Source: an uncultured Porphyromonadaceae bacterium (GTDB lineage: Bacteria; Bacteroidota; Bacteroidia; Bacteroidales; Muribaculaceae). From it: a DNA stretch of 64,000 nucleotides. The translations under genes were made by a program, and so were the position numbers. The notes beneath the pieces are model-generated. The model made no database searches. It was given only the letters and a program-made list of their open reading frames with translations, and had not been told where the DNA came from. Shown here in pieces: positions 25,307-35,036 of the stretch. The stretch covers positions 62,001 to 126,000 of the forward strand of contig URCF01000005.1 in the NCBI GenBank assembly GCA_900546365.1, read 5' to 3'. Each line of letters starts with the position of its first letter. Position 1 is the stretch's first letter.

Positions 25307-26644
25307 TTACAATCTGGATTTGATGGCAGCTGTTTCGGCCTCGTAGCCCGGTTTTTCAAGCAGAGCGAACATATTGCGCTTGTATGCTTCAACGCCGGGC
25401 TGGTTGAACGGATTCACACCGAGCATATAGCCGCTGATGCCACATGCCTTCTCAAAGAAATATATCAACTGGCCAAGATACTGCTCCTCAAGCGCAGGAA
25501 TGGTGATGGTGAGGTTAGGCACATTGCCATCCACATGGGCTATGCGGGTGCCGAGTTCAGCCATTTTGTTCACCTGGTCCACACGCTTGCCGGCGATATA
25601 GTTAAGTCCGTCAAGGTTATCATTGTCAGTAGGAATCAGCACTTCATGCTTGGGAGCCTTCACAGAAAGAACAGTTTCAAAGATGGTGCGCTCACCATCC
25701 TGAATCCATTGGCCCATGGAGTGGAGGTCGGTGGAGTTGTCCACGGCAGCCGGGAATATACCCTTGCCGTCCTTACCCTCACTTTCGCCGTAGAGCTGTT
25801 TCCACCATTCGCCGAAATAATGGAGTTTGGGATTGTAATTGACCATTATCTCGATTTTTTTGCCGGCGCGGTATAGCGCATTGCGTGTGGCGGCATACAC
25901 CATCGCGGGGTTGGTGCTGTCGGTAATCTGGGTGTCGGCTTCCATCTGAGCGGCGCCACGGAGCAGCGCACGGATGTCGTAGCCGGCAACAGCGATGGGC
26001 AGAAGACCCACAGGAGTGAGCACGGAGAAACGACCACCCACATTGTCCTCAATCACGAAGGTTTTATACCCCTCGGTGGTGGCAAGCTGACGCAGAGCAC
26101 CGCGCTTGGCATCGGTGATGGCCACGATACGTTTTGCGGCTTTCGCCTTACCCTCCTTGCGCTCAAGCATCTCCTTGAGCAAACGGAAAGCGATGGCCGG
26201 CTCTGTGGTGGTGCCTGATTTGGAAATCACAATGATTCCGAATTTCTTATCGTCGAGATAGCTCATCAGCTCAAACAGATAGTCCTCGCCGATGTTCTGA
26301 CCGGCGAACACCATTTTGGGTGCTTTGTGGTCGGCACGATAGGCTGAAAAAGAGTCCTCGAGAGCCTCGATTACAGCTTTGGCGCCGAGGTAGGAACCAC
26401 CGATACCTATACTCACCACTACTTCACACTCTTTCTGAAGCTCGGCAGCTGTGGCTTCTATATCGGCCACAAGGCTTTCGGGAGTGCGGGTGGGCAAATC
26501 CACCCATCCGAGGAAATCGTTGCCGGCGCCGGTGCCTTGCTCCACTTTATGGAGACCGTCGAGAGCCTCCGGCATGAGGCTATCCACCTGCTGCTGGCTC
26601 ACTGTGCCGTGGACATTCTTGATGTCAATGCTGATTTTAGTCAT
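25307..26644 (-). CDS. pgi: Glucose-6-phosphate isomerase
   Basis: A 445-residue glycolytic enzyme interconverting glucose-6-P and fructose-6-P. VVSIGIGGSYLGAKA is the sugar-phosphate SIS segment; VISKSGTTTEPAIAFR and DNVGGRFSVLTPVGLLP follow, with catalytic residues in the PGI signatures. It is of the short (about 445-450 residue) bacterial type. The start MTKISIDIKN is used. It is the last gene of a lysS-gpsA-pgi run, a common Bacteroidetes order. Confidence 0.96.
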   Translation of the reverse strand: MTKISIDIKNVHGTVSQQQVDSLMPEALDGLHKVEQGTGAGNDFLGWVDLPTRTPESLVADIEATAAELQKECEVVVSIGIGGSYLGAKAVIEALEDSFSAYRADHKAPKMVFAGQNIGEDYLFELMSYLDDKKFGIIVISKSGTTTEPAIAFRLLKEMLERKEGKAKAAKRIVAITDAKRGALRQLATTEGYKTFVIEDNVGGRFSVLTPVGLLPIAVAGYDIRALLRGAAQMEADTQITDSTNPAMVYAATRNALYRAGKKIEIMVNYNPKLHYFGEWWKQLYGESEGKDGKGIFPAAVDNSTDLHSMGQWIQDGERTIFETVLSVKAPKHEVLIPTDNDNLDGLNYIAGKRVDQVNKMAELGTRIAHVDGNVPNLTITIPALEEQYLGQLIYFFEKACGISGYMLGVNPFNQPGVEAYKRNMFALLEKPGYEAETAAIKSRL

Positions 26645-26670
26645 TTTATTTTGGTTTTGAGAGATTATTG

Positions 26671-27666
26671 TCAAATGAAAGTCTCGGCCATGGCTTTGAT
26701 GGCCACGGCTGGTTTCACGCCGCGATACAATATGTCGTAAACGCCGTCGAGAATCGGCATTGTCACACCGTAGTGGCGATTGATTTCATGAATACATTTG
26801 GTACCGTAATACCCTTCGGCCGTCTGCTCCATCTCCATGCGTGCGGCATTCACGGAATATCCGCGGCCTATCATCGAGCCAAAGTTATGGTTGCGGCTGA
26901 ATTTGGAGTAGGAAGTAACCAGAAGGTCACCGAGATACACCGAGTCGCAGATTTGACGGGGACGCGGATACACAGTGTCCACAAACCGCTCCATCTCGCG
27001 GATGGCATTGGACACGAGCATAGCCTGGAAATTATCTCCGTTTTTCAATCCGTGCACTATGCCCGATGCTATGGAATATACATTCTTGAGCACGGCGGCA
27101 TATTCGATTCCATCGACATCACTGGATGTGATGGTGTGCATAGCCTTGCCGCTTAGAGCGTTGGCAAACTGCTCGGCGTGGAATATATCGTTGCATCCCA
27201 CAGTGAGATAGCTTTGGCGCCCGAGAGCCACCTCCTCGGCATGGCACGGACCGCTCACCACCAGCATACGCTCAGGCGACACTCCATACATGCGTTCCAT
27301 ATAGGTGGAGATAATGAGATTGTCATCAGGCACTATGCCTTTGACCGCCGATACAACGAATTTGCCATCAAGCGGAGTGGTGAGCTTTTCCAGATGGCTT
27401 TTGAAATACGGCGACGGCATAACCAACAGCAAAGTGTCAGCGTTGGCCACCACATAGTTGATGTCGCTTGAAAACTCTATCCGTTCAATGTCAAACTGCA
27501 CATCGCTCAGATAGGCAGGGTTGTGTCTGAGACGCTTGAAATCGGCAATGCGGTCATCGCGTCTCATATACCACAGGATTGTTTCGCAATTGTCAAGCAG
27601 GAGCTTGGCCAAAGCTGTTGCCCAGCTTCCGCCTCCCATCACTGCCACTTTGCCAGGAAAATTCAT
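26671..27666 (-). CDS. gpsA: Glycerol-3-phosphate dehydrogenase [NAD(P)+]
   Basis: A 331-residue enzyme making sn-glycerol-3-phosphate for phospholipids. The start MNFPGKVAVMGGGSWATALA places the dinucleotide-binding GGGSWATALAKLL near the N-terminus as in the family; the longer frame would overlap lysS. VVSAVKGIVPD, LKNVYSIASGIVHGL and GLKNGDNFQAML contain the conserved lysine and substrate-binding residues. It lies between lysS (31 bp) and pgi (26 bp) in one operon. Confidence 0.95.
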   Translation of the reverse strand: MNFPGKVAVMGGGSWATALAKLLLDNCETILWYMRRDDRIADFKRLRHNPAYLSDVQFDIERIEFSSDINYVVANADTLLLVMPSPYFKSHLEKLTTPLDGKFVVSAVKGIVPDDNLIISTYMERMYGVSPERMLVVSGPCHAEEVALGRQSYLTVGCNDIFHAEQFANALSGKAMHTITSSDVDGIEYAAVLKNVYSIASGIVHGLKNGDNFQAMLVSNAIREMERFVDTVYPRPRQICDSVYLGDLLVTSYSKFSRNHNFGSMIGRGYSVNAARMEMEQTAEGYYGTKCIHEINRHYGVTMPILDGVYDILYRGVKPAVAIKAMAETFI

Positions 27667-27697
27667 GCTGATAAAACGTGGGTTAGTACTCAAAAGT

Positions 27698-29464
27698 TCA
27701 TTCTTGGGCAGGCTCACCCTCTGTGACGGGGGCAGCAGCCTCCACCCAGCCTTTCACATCATCGGCCGAGGGATTTTTAAGCTCAAGTTTGTACTTTTTG
27801 TTCACGCCACACATATCCTGTTGCAGTTTGCCGGCTGAAGCTACAGCGCCAAGAGCTTCCACGGTGAGCACACCAAGTTTGTAAAGCACAGGCACCCACT
27901 CTTCGGGCACACCAACTTCGCCAAATGTCCGGGCGTTGTCGCGGCGGGCGGTCTTTTCGGGACGCATCTGCGGGAAGAAGAGCACTTCCTGAATGGTGGT
28001 TTGGCCGGTCATCAGCATCACAAGGCGGTCCATGCCTATGCCCATGCCCGATGTGGGGGGCATACCGTATTCCAGCGCACGGATAAAGTCATGGTCGATA
28101 ATCATGGCCTCATCATCGCCTTTCTCGCTGAGCCGCATCTGCTCCACAAAACGCTCATACTGGTCAATCGGGTCGTTGAGCTCCGAATAGGCGTTGGCAA
28201 GCTCCTTACCGTTGACCATCAGCTCGAAACGCTCGGTGAGCTCGGGGTTATTGCGGTGGCGCTTGGTGAGCGGCGACATCTCGATGGGATAGTCGATGAT
28301 GAAAGTAGGCTGGATGTAATTGCCTTCACACTTTTCGCCAAATATCTCGTCAATGAGCTTACCTTTGCCCATCGATTCATCAACCTCTATATCAAGCTGC
28401 TTGCACACAGCGCGAAGGTCATCCTCGCCCATGCCGGTGATATCGATGCCGGTAAACTCCTTGATGGCCTCAATCATGGTCACCCTGCGGTACGGAGCCT
28501 TGAAGCTTATCACATTGTCGCCCACCTGCACCTCAGTGGTGCCGTTGACATCCATACATATTTTTTCAAGCATCTTCTCGGTGAACTCCATCATCCAGTT
28601 GTAGTCCTTGTAGGCCACATATATCTCCATACATGTGAACTCCGGATTGTGGGTGCGGTCCATACCCTCGTTGCGGAAATTCTTCGAAAACTCATACACA
28701 CCCTCAAATCCGCCAACAATCAGGCGTTTGAGATACAGTTCATCAGCAATGCGGAGATACAAAGGTATGTCAAGAGCATTGTGGTGGGTGATGAACGGAC
28801 GCGCCGATGCACCGCCGGGAATCGACTGGAGTATCGGAGTTTCCACCTCCATGTAGCCGTGGCCGTTGAAATAGGAACGCATGCTGTTGTACACCTTGGT
28901 GCGCTTGATGAAAATCTCTTTCACGCCATCATTCACCACGAGGTCCACATATCTGCGGCGATAGCGCAGCTCGGGATCGTCAAACGAGTCATATACCACA
29001 CCGTCCTTCATCTTCACAATGGGAAGCGGACGCAGCGACTTGCCCAGCACGGTGATGGTGCGGGCGTGGATGGTAATCTCACCGGTTTGGGTGCGGAACA
29101 CAAATCCTTCCACACCGATGAAGTCGCCTATGTCAAGCAGCTTCTTAATCACGGAGTTATAGAACTCCTTGTTCTCGGTGGGACAGATATCGTCGCGGCT
29201 CACATAGACCTGTATGCGGCCACGTGAGTCCTGAAGCTCTATGAATGTGGCTTTACCCATCACTCGGCGGCTCATTATACGACCGGCCACGCTGACATCG
29301 CTTTCGGGAGCTCCGTCGGTGAAATCACGTTTTATATCGTCGGAGTAAGCGGTTACGGGAAATTCTGCTGCCGGATAGGGTTCAATGCCCATGCGGCGCA
29401 TTTCATCGAGACTGCCTCTGCGTACAATCTCTTGTTCGCTAAGTTCCAATATGTTAGTTGCCAT
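27698..29464 (-). CDS. lysS: Lysyl-tRNA synthetase (class II) with C-terminal extension
   Basis: A 588-residue synthetase. An OB-fold anticodon-binding domain (about residues 55-165) precedes the class II core with motif 2 FRNEGMDRTHNPEFTCMEIY and motif 3 GMGIGMDRLVMLMTG. The core ends near residue 505; about 75 further residues (EEWVPVLYKLGVLTVEALGAV, then KNPSADDVKGWV) form a helical, helix-hairpin-helix-like tail absent from E. coli LysS but seen in Bacteroidetes. First gene of the lysS-gpsA-pgi run, with a -7 box 28 nt upstream. Confidence 0.96.
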   Translation of the reverse strand: MATNILELSEQEIVRRGSLDEMRRMGIEPYPAAEFPVTAYSDDIKRDFTDGAPESDVSVAGRIMSRRVMGKATFIELQDSRGRIQVYVSRDDICPTENKEFYNSVIKKLLDIGDFIGVEGFVFRTQTGEITIHARTITVLGKSLRPLPIVKMKDGVVYDSFDDPELRYRRRYVDLVVNDGVKEIFIKRTKVYNSMRSYFNGHGYMEVETPILQSIPGGASARPFITHHNALDIPLYLRIADELYLKRLIVGGFEGVYEFSKNFRNEGMDRTHNPEFTCMEIYVAYKDYNWMMEFTEKMLEKICMDVNGTTEVQVGDNVISFKAPYRRVTMIEAIKEFTGIDITGMGEDDLRAVCKQLDIEVDESMGKGKLIDEIFGEKCEGNYIQPTFIIDYPIEMSPLTKRHRNNPELTERFELMVNGKELANAYSELNDPIDQYERFVEQMRLSEKGDDEAMIIDHDFIRALEYGMPPTSGMGIGMDRLVMLMTGQTTIQEVLFFPQMRPEKTARRDNARTFGEVGVPEEWVPVLYKLGVLTVEALGAVASAGKLQQDMCGVNKKYKLELKNPSADDVKGWVEAAAPVTEGEPAQE

Positions 29465-29491
29465 AACTTTGAAAAATGGTTATATTTTCTG

Positions 29492-29499
29492 CAAAAATA
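29492..29499 (-). promoter_or_regulatory. -7 element for lysS operon
   Basis: Minus-strand TATTTTTG 28 nt before the lysS ATG. Confidence 0.5.
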
Positions 29500-29524
29500 G
29501 TCAAAATTATCCAATCCACTGACA

Positions 29525-30727
29525 CTACTCTCCATAAATACTCATCAGCAAAGCATAATGAGCCTCCGGACTGAACCGTTTGAGAGCCTGAGCCTGAATG
29601 GTACCATAGTCGGGGACCGCGCTCCACTGCCGCCTTATGGCGTTGGCCAGCGACTCGCTGTTGCCCGACTCAAAGGTGACACCGTTGCCACCTTCCACCA
29701 GCTCCGGGATGCCGCCGATCTCCGCACCCACAACCGGTGTGCCAGCGCACAGGGATTCTATCACACCCAGCGGATTGTTCTCATACCACTCCGACGGTAT
29801 CACCGAAAAACGGGCATTGCCCAGCAATTCGCGCACCTGGCCGCCATTGAGATGTCCGAGAAATTCAATATTCCCGCAAGAGGAGTATTTGGCTTTCAGC
29901 TCATCAGAGAGGGGACCGCCGCCGGCCACTTTCAGCTTATAGGGGAGCTTGGACGCCGTGTCCATCAGTGTCTCCACACCTTTCTCTTTCGACAGACGGC
30001 CCACGTAGCAATAGTAATCGTCCCTGGTTTCGGAAGCCGGAGCGTTGCGATACGCGTCAATCATTTCAGGAGCTATGAAGTTGCAGAGCGTGGTCAGTTT
30101 ATCAGCATTCCAGCCGCCCTGCCGCATCTTGCCACGCATGAACTCGCTCGGACACACAAACATATCCACACTCTTCTCCACTCCCCTACGGCTCCACCGG
30201 ATGGCTTCAAGCAATGCCACAGCACTTGCAGCCAGCGACCCTTTCATGCACCGCTGCGTCAGAACAGGCAGCTTGCCTTGGAAGCACCGCTCGCACACCT
30301 CGCCACGCGGATCCAGGCATGAATATGACGGACAGAGCAGCTTGTAGTCGTGGAGAGTCCACACCACCTTGGCACCGGCTTTGCGCGCCATAACCGCCAA
30401 CACGGGCGACAGATAGGAATGTATATTGTTGAGATGCACCACATCGGGCTTGAAATCCCTCAGCAGAGCCTGAAATTTGCTCTTCACATCGCCCATACCC
30501 AAAGTGCGCTTCAAGGCTTTCACCTTGGCACCGGCGCCACCTCCGAAATCCACCTCTGCGGGCCAATACCGGCTCCATCCGGATGGAAGATTTTCGGGGT
30601 ACTGCATGGCAAACACCGCTGTTTCGTGCCCCTGCCGATGCAGCAGCTCCTCAAGATTGAGCGTGCACACGCAGTCGCCTCCGCGGCGGTAGTAGAACTT
30701 GTTTACAATAAGTACTCGTTGTTTCAT
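29525..30727 (-). CDS. Glycosyltransferase family 4 (GT-B fold)
   Basis: A 400-residue enzyme. The N-terminal domain starts MKQRVLIVNKFYYRRGGD and contains VVWTLHDYKLLCPSY; the C-terminal domain has YYCYVGRLSKEKGVETLMD and the donor-binding PSEWYENNPLGVIESLCAG with PVVGAEIGGIPELV. This is a retaining GT4, probably acting on a cell-surface or capsular glycan; donor and acceptor are unknown. It is monocistronic and divergent from glgB. The CERCF and similar cysteines after HDYKLLCPSY are a known feature of one GT4 subgroup. A -7 box (30739-30732) lies right at the ATG. Confidence 0.9.
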   Translation of the reverse strand: MKQRVLIVNKFYYRRGGDCVCTLNLEELLHRQGHETAVFAMQYPENLPSGWSRYWPAEVDFGGGAGAKVKALKRTLGMGDVKSKFQALLRDFKPDVVHLNNIHSYLSPVLAVMARKAGAKVVWTLHDYKLLCPSYSCLDPRGEVCERCFQGKLPVLTQRCMKGSLAASAVALLEAIRWSRRGVEKSVDMFVCPSEFMRGKMRQGGWNADKLTTLCNFIAPEMIDAYRNAPASETRDDYYCYVGRLSKEKGVETLMDTASKLPYKLKVAGGGPLSDELKAKYSSCGNIEFLGHLNGGQVRELLGNARFSVIPSEWYENNPLGVIESLCAGTPVVGAEIGGIPELVEGGNGVTFESGNSESLANAIRRQWSAVPDYGTIQAQALKRFSPEAHYALLMSIYGE

Positions 30728-30757
30728 TCTGCAAATATACAAAGTATTTATAAAAAT

Positions 30758-30788
30758 TTTGATGTTTGGGAAATTATAGTTATGTTTG
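30758..30788 (+). promoter_or_regulatory. Promoter of glgB
   Basis: TTTG (30758-30761), 19-nt spacer, TATGTTTG (30781-30788); exact to the Bacteroidetes consensus. ATG follows 27 nt later. Confidence 0.75.
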
Positions 30789-30814
30789 CAATACCATAAC
30801 CAACCCCCTCAATT

Positions 30815-32902
30815 ATGCCCACACCCAAGAAAAACTCAAAAAAGGCCCCGGCGGTCAAACTGCTCCCGTTGGTGAAAAACGATCCCTATCTAATGCCGTT
30901 TGCCGCCGCTATCGCCGGACGGCATGAAGACGCCCTGCGCAAGGAGCGCGAGCTGACAACAGAATGCGGCTCGCTCAAAGAGCTGGCCAACGGACATGAA
31001 TATTTCGGCATGCACCGCAACGCTTCAGGCGGATGGACCTTCCGTGAATGGGCACCCAATGCCACCCGCATAGTGCTTGTGGGCGATTTCTCCAACTGGA
31101 AAGCTGTGGCCCGCTACGACCTCGAGCGTAAGGATAACGGTGTGTGGGAAATAAATCTTCCCGCCGATGCCATTCATCATGGCGACCACTACAAGATGCT
31201 GGTATCGTGGCAGGATGGGGAGGGCGAACGTATCCCCGCCTACGCCACCAGAGTGGTGCAGGACGAAACAACCCATCTGTTCTCAGCTCAGGTGTGGGAT
31301 CCCGAGCACCCGTATCAATGGACAATCAACGACTTCAAGCCCGACACAAAGCCGCTGCTGATATATGAATGTCACATCGGCATGGCGCAGGAGCGCGAAG
31401 GTGTGGGCACCTACACCGAGTTCCGCGACCTCATTTTGCCTCGCATTGCCCGCGACGGCTACAACGCCATCCAGATCATGGCTATCCAGGAACACCCCTA
31501 CTACGGCTCGTTCGGCTACCATGTGAGCAACTTCTTCGCCCCCTCAAGCCGTTTCGGCACCCCCGAGGAACTGAAGTCGCTCATCGACACCGCCCACTCG
31601 CTGGGGATAGCCGTGATTATGGACATTGTCCACTCCCACGCTGTGAAAAACGAACTTGAGGGACTCGGACGCCTTGATGGCAGCTACAACCAATATTTCT
31701 ACGGCGACGGGCGCCGCGAGCATCCCGCATGGGACTCACTCTGCTTTGACTACGGCAAGAACGAGGTGCTCCATTTCCTCCTTTCCAACTGCAAATACTG
31801 GATGGAGGAGTTCCGCTTCGACGGGTTCCGCTTCGACGGAGTCACCTCCATGCTGTACTACAACCACGGCCTCGGACAAGCTTTCGGCAGCTATGACGAC
31901 TACTACAACGGCAATCAGGACACCAATGCCATCACATATCTCACCCTCGCCAACAAGCTCATCCATTCGCTCAACCCCCATGCTATCAGCATAGCCGAGG
32001 AGATGAGCGGTATGCCCGGGCTTGCCATACCTGTAAAGGACGGCGGCATAGGGTTTGACTACCGCATGGCCATGGGAATACCCGACTACTGGATCAAGAC
32101 CCTCAAGGAGAAAAAAGATGAGGACTGGCACCCCACCTCGATATTCTGGGAACTCACCAACCGTCGCTCCGATGAGAAAACCATCAGCTACGTTGAAAGC
32201 CACGACCAAGCTCTTGTGGGCGACAAGACAGTGATTTTCCGCCTCATCGACAAGGAGATGTACTGGCACATGAACAAAGATGACGACAACGGCGTGGTGG
32301 CCCGCGGCATTGCCCTCCACAAAATGATCCGTCTTGTCACCGCTGCCACCATCAACGGCGGCTATCTCAACTTCATGGGCAACGAGTGGGGACACCCCGA
32401 GTGGATTGACTTCCCCCGCGAAGGCAACGGCTGGAGCTACAAATATGCCCGTCGTCTCTGGAGCCTTGTGGACAACGGCTTCCTCAAATACGAATGGCTC
32501 AACAATTTCGACAACGCCATGGTCCATCTCATCAGCAGCGTGTACAATTTTCAGGCACTGCCGGTGGGAAAACTATGGGAGAAAGACGATGACCAAGTGC
32601 TCGCCTTCAGTCGCGGCGACCTGATATTCGTGTTCAACTGGCATCCCTTCAAATCGTTTGACTCCTACGGCATCCTCGCACCTCCGGGTGAATACGAAGT
32701 GGTGATGTCGAGCGACAGTCCCGAATTCGGCGGATACGGCAATGTGGACGAAGCCGTGCACCATCTCACCATCCACGACGATCTCTACAGCCCCATCGGA
32801 GTGGAATGGCTCAAACTCTACCTCCCGAGCCGCAGCGCAATGGTGCTCCGCCGCCTCAAGCAGCCGCGCCCGCGAAAGCGTCCCACTCCAAAGAAAAAAT
32901 AG
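30815..32902 (+). CDS. glgB: 1,4-alpha-glucan branching enzyme (GH13)
   Basis: A 695-residue enzyme introducing alpha-1,6 branches into glycogen. An N-terminal CBM48 (about residues 65-160, FREWAPNATRIVLVGDFSNW) precedes the GH13 barrel with DIVHSHAVKN, FRFDGVTSMLYYNHG (nucleophile Asp), SIAEEMSG (acid Glu) and VESHDQALVGDKT. The spacing fits the eukaryotic-like branch of the family. The C-terminus is a basic tail (RPRKRPTPKKK) mirrored by a basic N-terminus. No other glycogen genes are adjacent. Ends in a strong terminator. Confidence 0.95.
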   Translation: MPTPKKNSKKAPAVKLLPLVKNDPYLMPFAAAIAGRHEDALRKERELTTECGSLKELANGHEYFGMHRNASGGWTFREWAPNATRIVLVGDFSNWKAVARYDLERKDNGVWEINLPADAIHHGDHYKMLVSWQDGEGERIPAYATRVVQDETTHLFSAQVWDPEHPYQWTINDFKPDTKPLLIYECHIGMAQEREGVGTYTEFRDLILPRIARDGYNAIQIMAIQEHPYYGSFGYHVSNFFAPSSRFGTPEELKSLIDTAHSLGIAVIMDIVHSHAVKNELEGLGRLDGSYNQYFYGDGRREHPAWDSLCFDYGKNEVLHFLLSNCKYWMEEFRFDGFRFDGVTSMLYYNHGLGQAFGSYDDYYNGNQDTNAITYLTLANKLIHSLNPHAISIAEEMSGMPGLAIPVKDGGIGFDYRMAMGIPDYWIKTLKEKKDEDWHPTSIFWELTNRRSDEKTISYVESHDQALVGDKTVIFRLIDKEMYWHMNKDDDNGVVARGIALHKMIRLVTAATINGGYLNFMGNEWGHPEWIDFPREGNGWSYKYARRLWSLVDNGFLKYEWLNNFDNAMVHLISSVYNFQALPVGKLWEKDDDQVLAFSRGDLIFVFNWHPFKSFDSYGILAPPGEYEVVMSSDSPEFGGYGNVDEAVHHLTIHDDLYSPIGVEWLKLYLPSRSAMVLRRLKQPRPRKRPTPKKK

Positions 32903-32917
32903 CTCATACTGCACAAG

Positions 32918-32949
32918 GTTGCGCCGTCATGCCGCGGCGCAACTTTTTT
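32918..32949 (+). terminator. Terminator of glgB
   Basis: A 9-bp stem GTTGCGCCG/CGGCGCAAC (32918-32926, 32935-32943) followed by TTTTTTG. Confidence 0.92.
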
Positions 32950-32974
32950 GTTTCCCAGAATAGCCGGTGTAAGT

Positions 32975-33005
32975 TTTGGGATGTATGGAAAAAGTAGTAA
33001 CTTTG
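32975..33005 (+). promoter_or_regulatory. Promoter of the pyrBI operon
   Basis: TTTG (32975-32978), 19-nt spacer, TAACTTTG (32998-33005). The pyrB ATG is 34 nt downstream, leaving no room for a long attenuator leader. Confidence 0.75.
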
Positions 33006-33039
33006 TGGCAGATTATTCTACTCCAAATATTAGCCGCTT

Positions 33040-33978
33040 ATGAATAGCAACAGCTTGGTGTCGATAGACGACATATCACGCGACGAGATTCTCGACCTGA
33101 TATCGCGTGCACGCTATTTTGAAGAGCACCCCAACCATAAAATCCTTGACGGAAAGGTTGTGGCGACTCTTTTTTTTGAACCCTCCACACGCACACGCCT
33201 GAGTTTTGAAACAGCCGTCAACCGTCTTGGCGGCAGAGTGATAGGCTTTTCCGACGCGAGCACTTCCAGCTCTTCCAAGGGCGAATCGCTCAAGGACACC
33301 ATCAAGATGGTGAGCAACTATGTGGACCTCATCATCATGCGCCACTATCTCGAGGGTGCGGCACGATATGCCACCGAGGTCACCGACACACCGGTGATCA
33401 ACGCCGGCGACGGTGCCAACCAGCACCCCTCGCAAACCATGCTCGACCTGTATTCGATATACAAAACCCAGGGCACGCTCAACGACCTAACCATCACCAT
33501 GGTGGGCGACCTCAAATATGGCCGCACAGTACATTCGCTGCTGATGGCCATGCAATATTTCAACCCCACATTCCACTTTGTGGCCTGTCCTGAGCTGCAG
33601 ATGCCCAAGGAGTACAAGGAGTTTTGCGACAAGCATGGCATAAAATACTACGAGCACACCGATTTTTCGCCCGAAGTGATTGCTGCCACCGACATTCTTT
33701 ATATGACCAGGGTGCAGCGAGAGCGGTTCTCCGACCTCATGGAATATGAAAAGGTGAAAAACCTCTACACCCTGCGCAACAGTATGCTGGAAGTGGGCAA
33801 GGAGAACCTCCGGGTGCTCCATCCCCTGCCCCGCGTCAACGAGATTGACCGCGATGTGGACGACAACCCCAAAGCCTACTACTTTGAGCAGGCACGCAAC
33901 GGACTGTTTGCCCGACAGGCCATTATTTGCAAAGCGCTGGGCATTGATGTGTTGAACTTAAAAGAAGCGGATCGATGA
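33040..33978 (+). CDS. pyrB: Aspartate carbamoyltransferase, catalytic chain
   Basis: A 312-residue enzyme for the first committed step of pyrimidine synthesis. The carbamoyl-phosphate motif FFEPSTRTRLSFE is at about residues 46-58; INAGDGANQHPSQTMLDLY and a C-terminal HPLPRVNEID are conserved. It overlaps pyrI by 4 bp (ATGA), so the catalytic and regulatory chains are made together as in the E. coli-type holoenzyme. Confidence 0.97.
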   Translation: MNSNSLVSIDDISRDEILDLISRARYFEEHPNHKILDGKVVATLFFEPSTRTRLSFETAVNRLGGRVIGFSDASTSSSSKGESLKDTIKMVSNYVDLIIMRHYLEGAARYATEVTDTPVINAGDGANQHPSQTMLDLYSIYKTQGTLNDLTITMVGDLKYGRTVHSLLMAMQYFNPTFHFVACPELQMPKEYKEFCDKHGIKYYEHTDFSPEVIAATDILYMTRVQRERFSDLMEYEKVKNLYTLRNSMLEVGKENLRVLHPLPRVNEIDRDVDDNPKAYYFEQARNGLFARQAIICKALGIDVLNLKEADR

Positions 33979-34436
33979 ACACTGACAAGAAAGAACTCGC
34001 CGTGGCCGCACTGCGCAACGGCACCGTGATTGACCATATCCCCAGCAACGCGCTTTTCAAGGCCGTGAAGATTCTCGGCATCGAGAATATGGACAAATAT
34101 GTGACCATCGGCAACAATCTCTCGAGCCACAAGCTCGGCAGCAAAGGTATCATCAAGATTGCCGATGTGGAGTTTCCCGAGGCCACCCTCAACCGCATAG
34201 CGCTGATTGCCCCTCACGCCAAGGTCAACATCATCCGCGACTTCAATGTGGTGGAAAAACGGCCCATCCAGCTCCCCGACAGCATAGTGGGAATTGTGAA
34301 ATGCGCCAACCCCAAGTGCATCACCAACAATGAGCCTATGCGCACACGCTTCACCGTGGTCAACAGGGAGGATGTGACCATCCGCTGCGACTATTGCGGC
34401 CACTCAGTGAAAAACTCCGACGCCATTATCGACTGA
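33975..34436 (+). CDS. pyrI: Aspartate carbamoyltransferase, regulatory chain
   Basis: A 153-residue allosteric chain binding CTP/ATP in its N-terminal domain (about residues 1-95). The zinc domain holds all four cysteines, in CANPKC and CDYC. Its stop shares a base with the next ATG (TGATG), linking the flavin reductase to the operon. Confidence 0.96.
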   Translation: MNTDKKELAVAALRNGTVIDHIPSNALFKAVKILGIENMDKYVTIGNNLSSHKLGSKGIIKIADVEFPEATLNRIALIAPHAKVNIIRDFNVVEKRPIQLPDSIVGIVKCANPKCITNNEPMRTRFTVVNREDVTIRCDYCGHSVKNSDAIID

Positions 34437-35017
34437 TGAAGCAGTCCTGGAAGCCGGGAACAATGATCTATCCCCTGCCCGCAGTGCTTGTGAGCTGCGG
34501 CTCCGGGGAAAATGCCAGCTTCTTCACTGTTGCCTGGACAGGTACAGTGTGCACCAATCCGGCGATGTGCTACATCTCCGTGCGCCCTGAACGCCACAGC
34601 TACGCACTGATCAAGGAGCGGATGGAGTTTACCATCAACCTCACCACCGCGTCGATGGCCCGCGCAACAGACTGGGCCGGGGTTCGCTCCGGAGCGCAGT
34701 ATGACAAATGGGCCGAAACAGGACTGACTCCCGAAAAGGGTGTGAAAGTAGGATGTCCGTCAATCGCCGAGAGTCCGCTGAGCATCGAGTGCCGGGTGAG
34801 GGAGATTGTGCATCTCGGAAGCCACGACATGTTTATCGCCGATGTACTCAACGTGCTGGCCGACGAGACTCTTATCGATCCCTCCACAGGTGCTTTCCGC
34901 CTCGACAAGGCGGGACTTATGGCCTACAGCCACGGTGCATACTACGAACTCGGCACCCGGCTGGGCACATTCGGATGGAGCGTGAAAAAACCGAAACAGA
35001 ACAAAAAGAGCAAATAA
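34436..35017 (+). CDS. Flavin reductase/flavoredoxin family protein
   Basis: A 193-residue FMN-binding protein of the flavin reductase-like (split barrel) family. KPGTMIYPLPAVLVSCG at the N-terminus, FTVAWTGTVCTNPAMCYISV and RPERHSYALIKERMEFTINL are typical. It probably moves electrons via bound FMN; the partner is unknown. The start at 34436 shares a base with the pyrI stop. Its C-terminus is lysine-rich. The position between pyrI and glyA recurs in Bacteroidales to my knowledge. Confidence 0.88.
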   Translation: MKQSWKPGTMIYPLPAVLVSCGSGENASFFTVAWTGTVCTNPAMCYISVRPERHSYALIKERMEFTINLTTASMARATDWAGVRSGAQYDKWAETGLTPEKGVKVGCPSIAESPLSIECRVREIVHLGSHDMFIADVLNVLADETLIDPSTGAFRLDKAGLMAYSHGAYYELGTRLGTFGWSVKKPKQNKKSK

Positions 35018-35036
35018 CTTACACAACAGATTATAT

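Noticed and set aside
32979..33039. pyrBI attenuator
   Set aside because: The leader is only about 30 nt, with no leader peptide or terminator.
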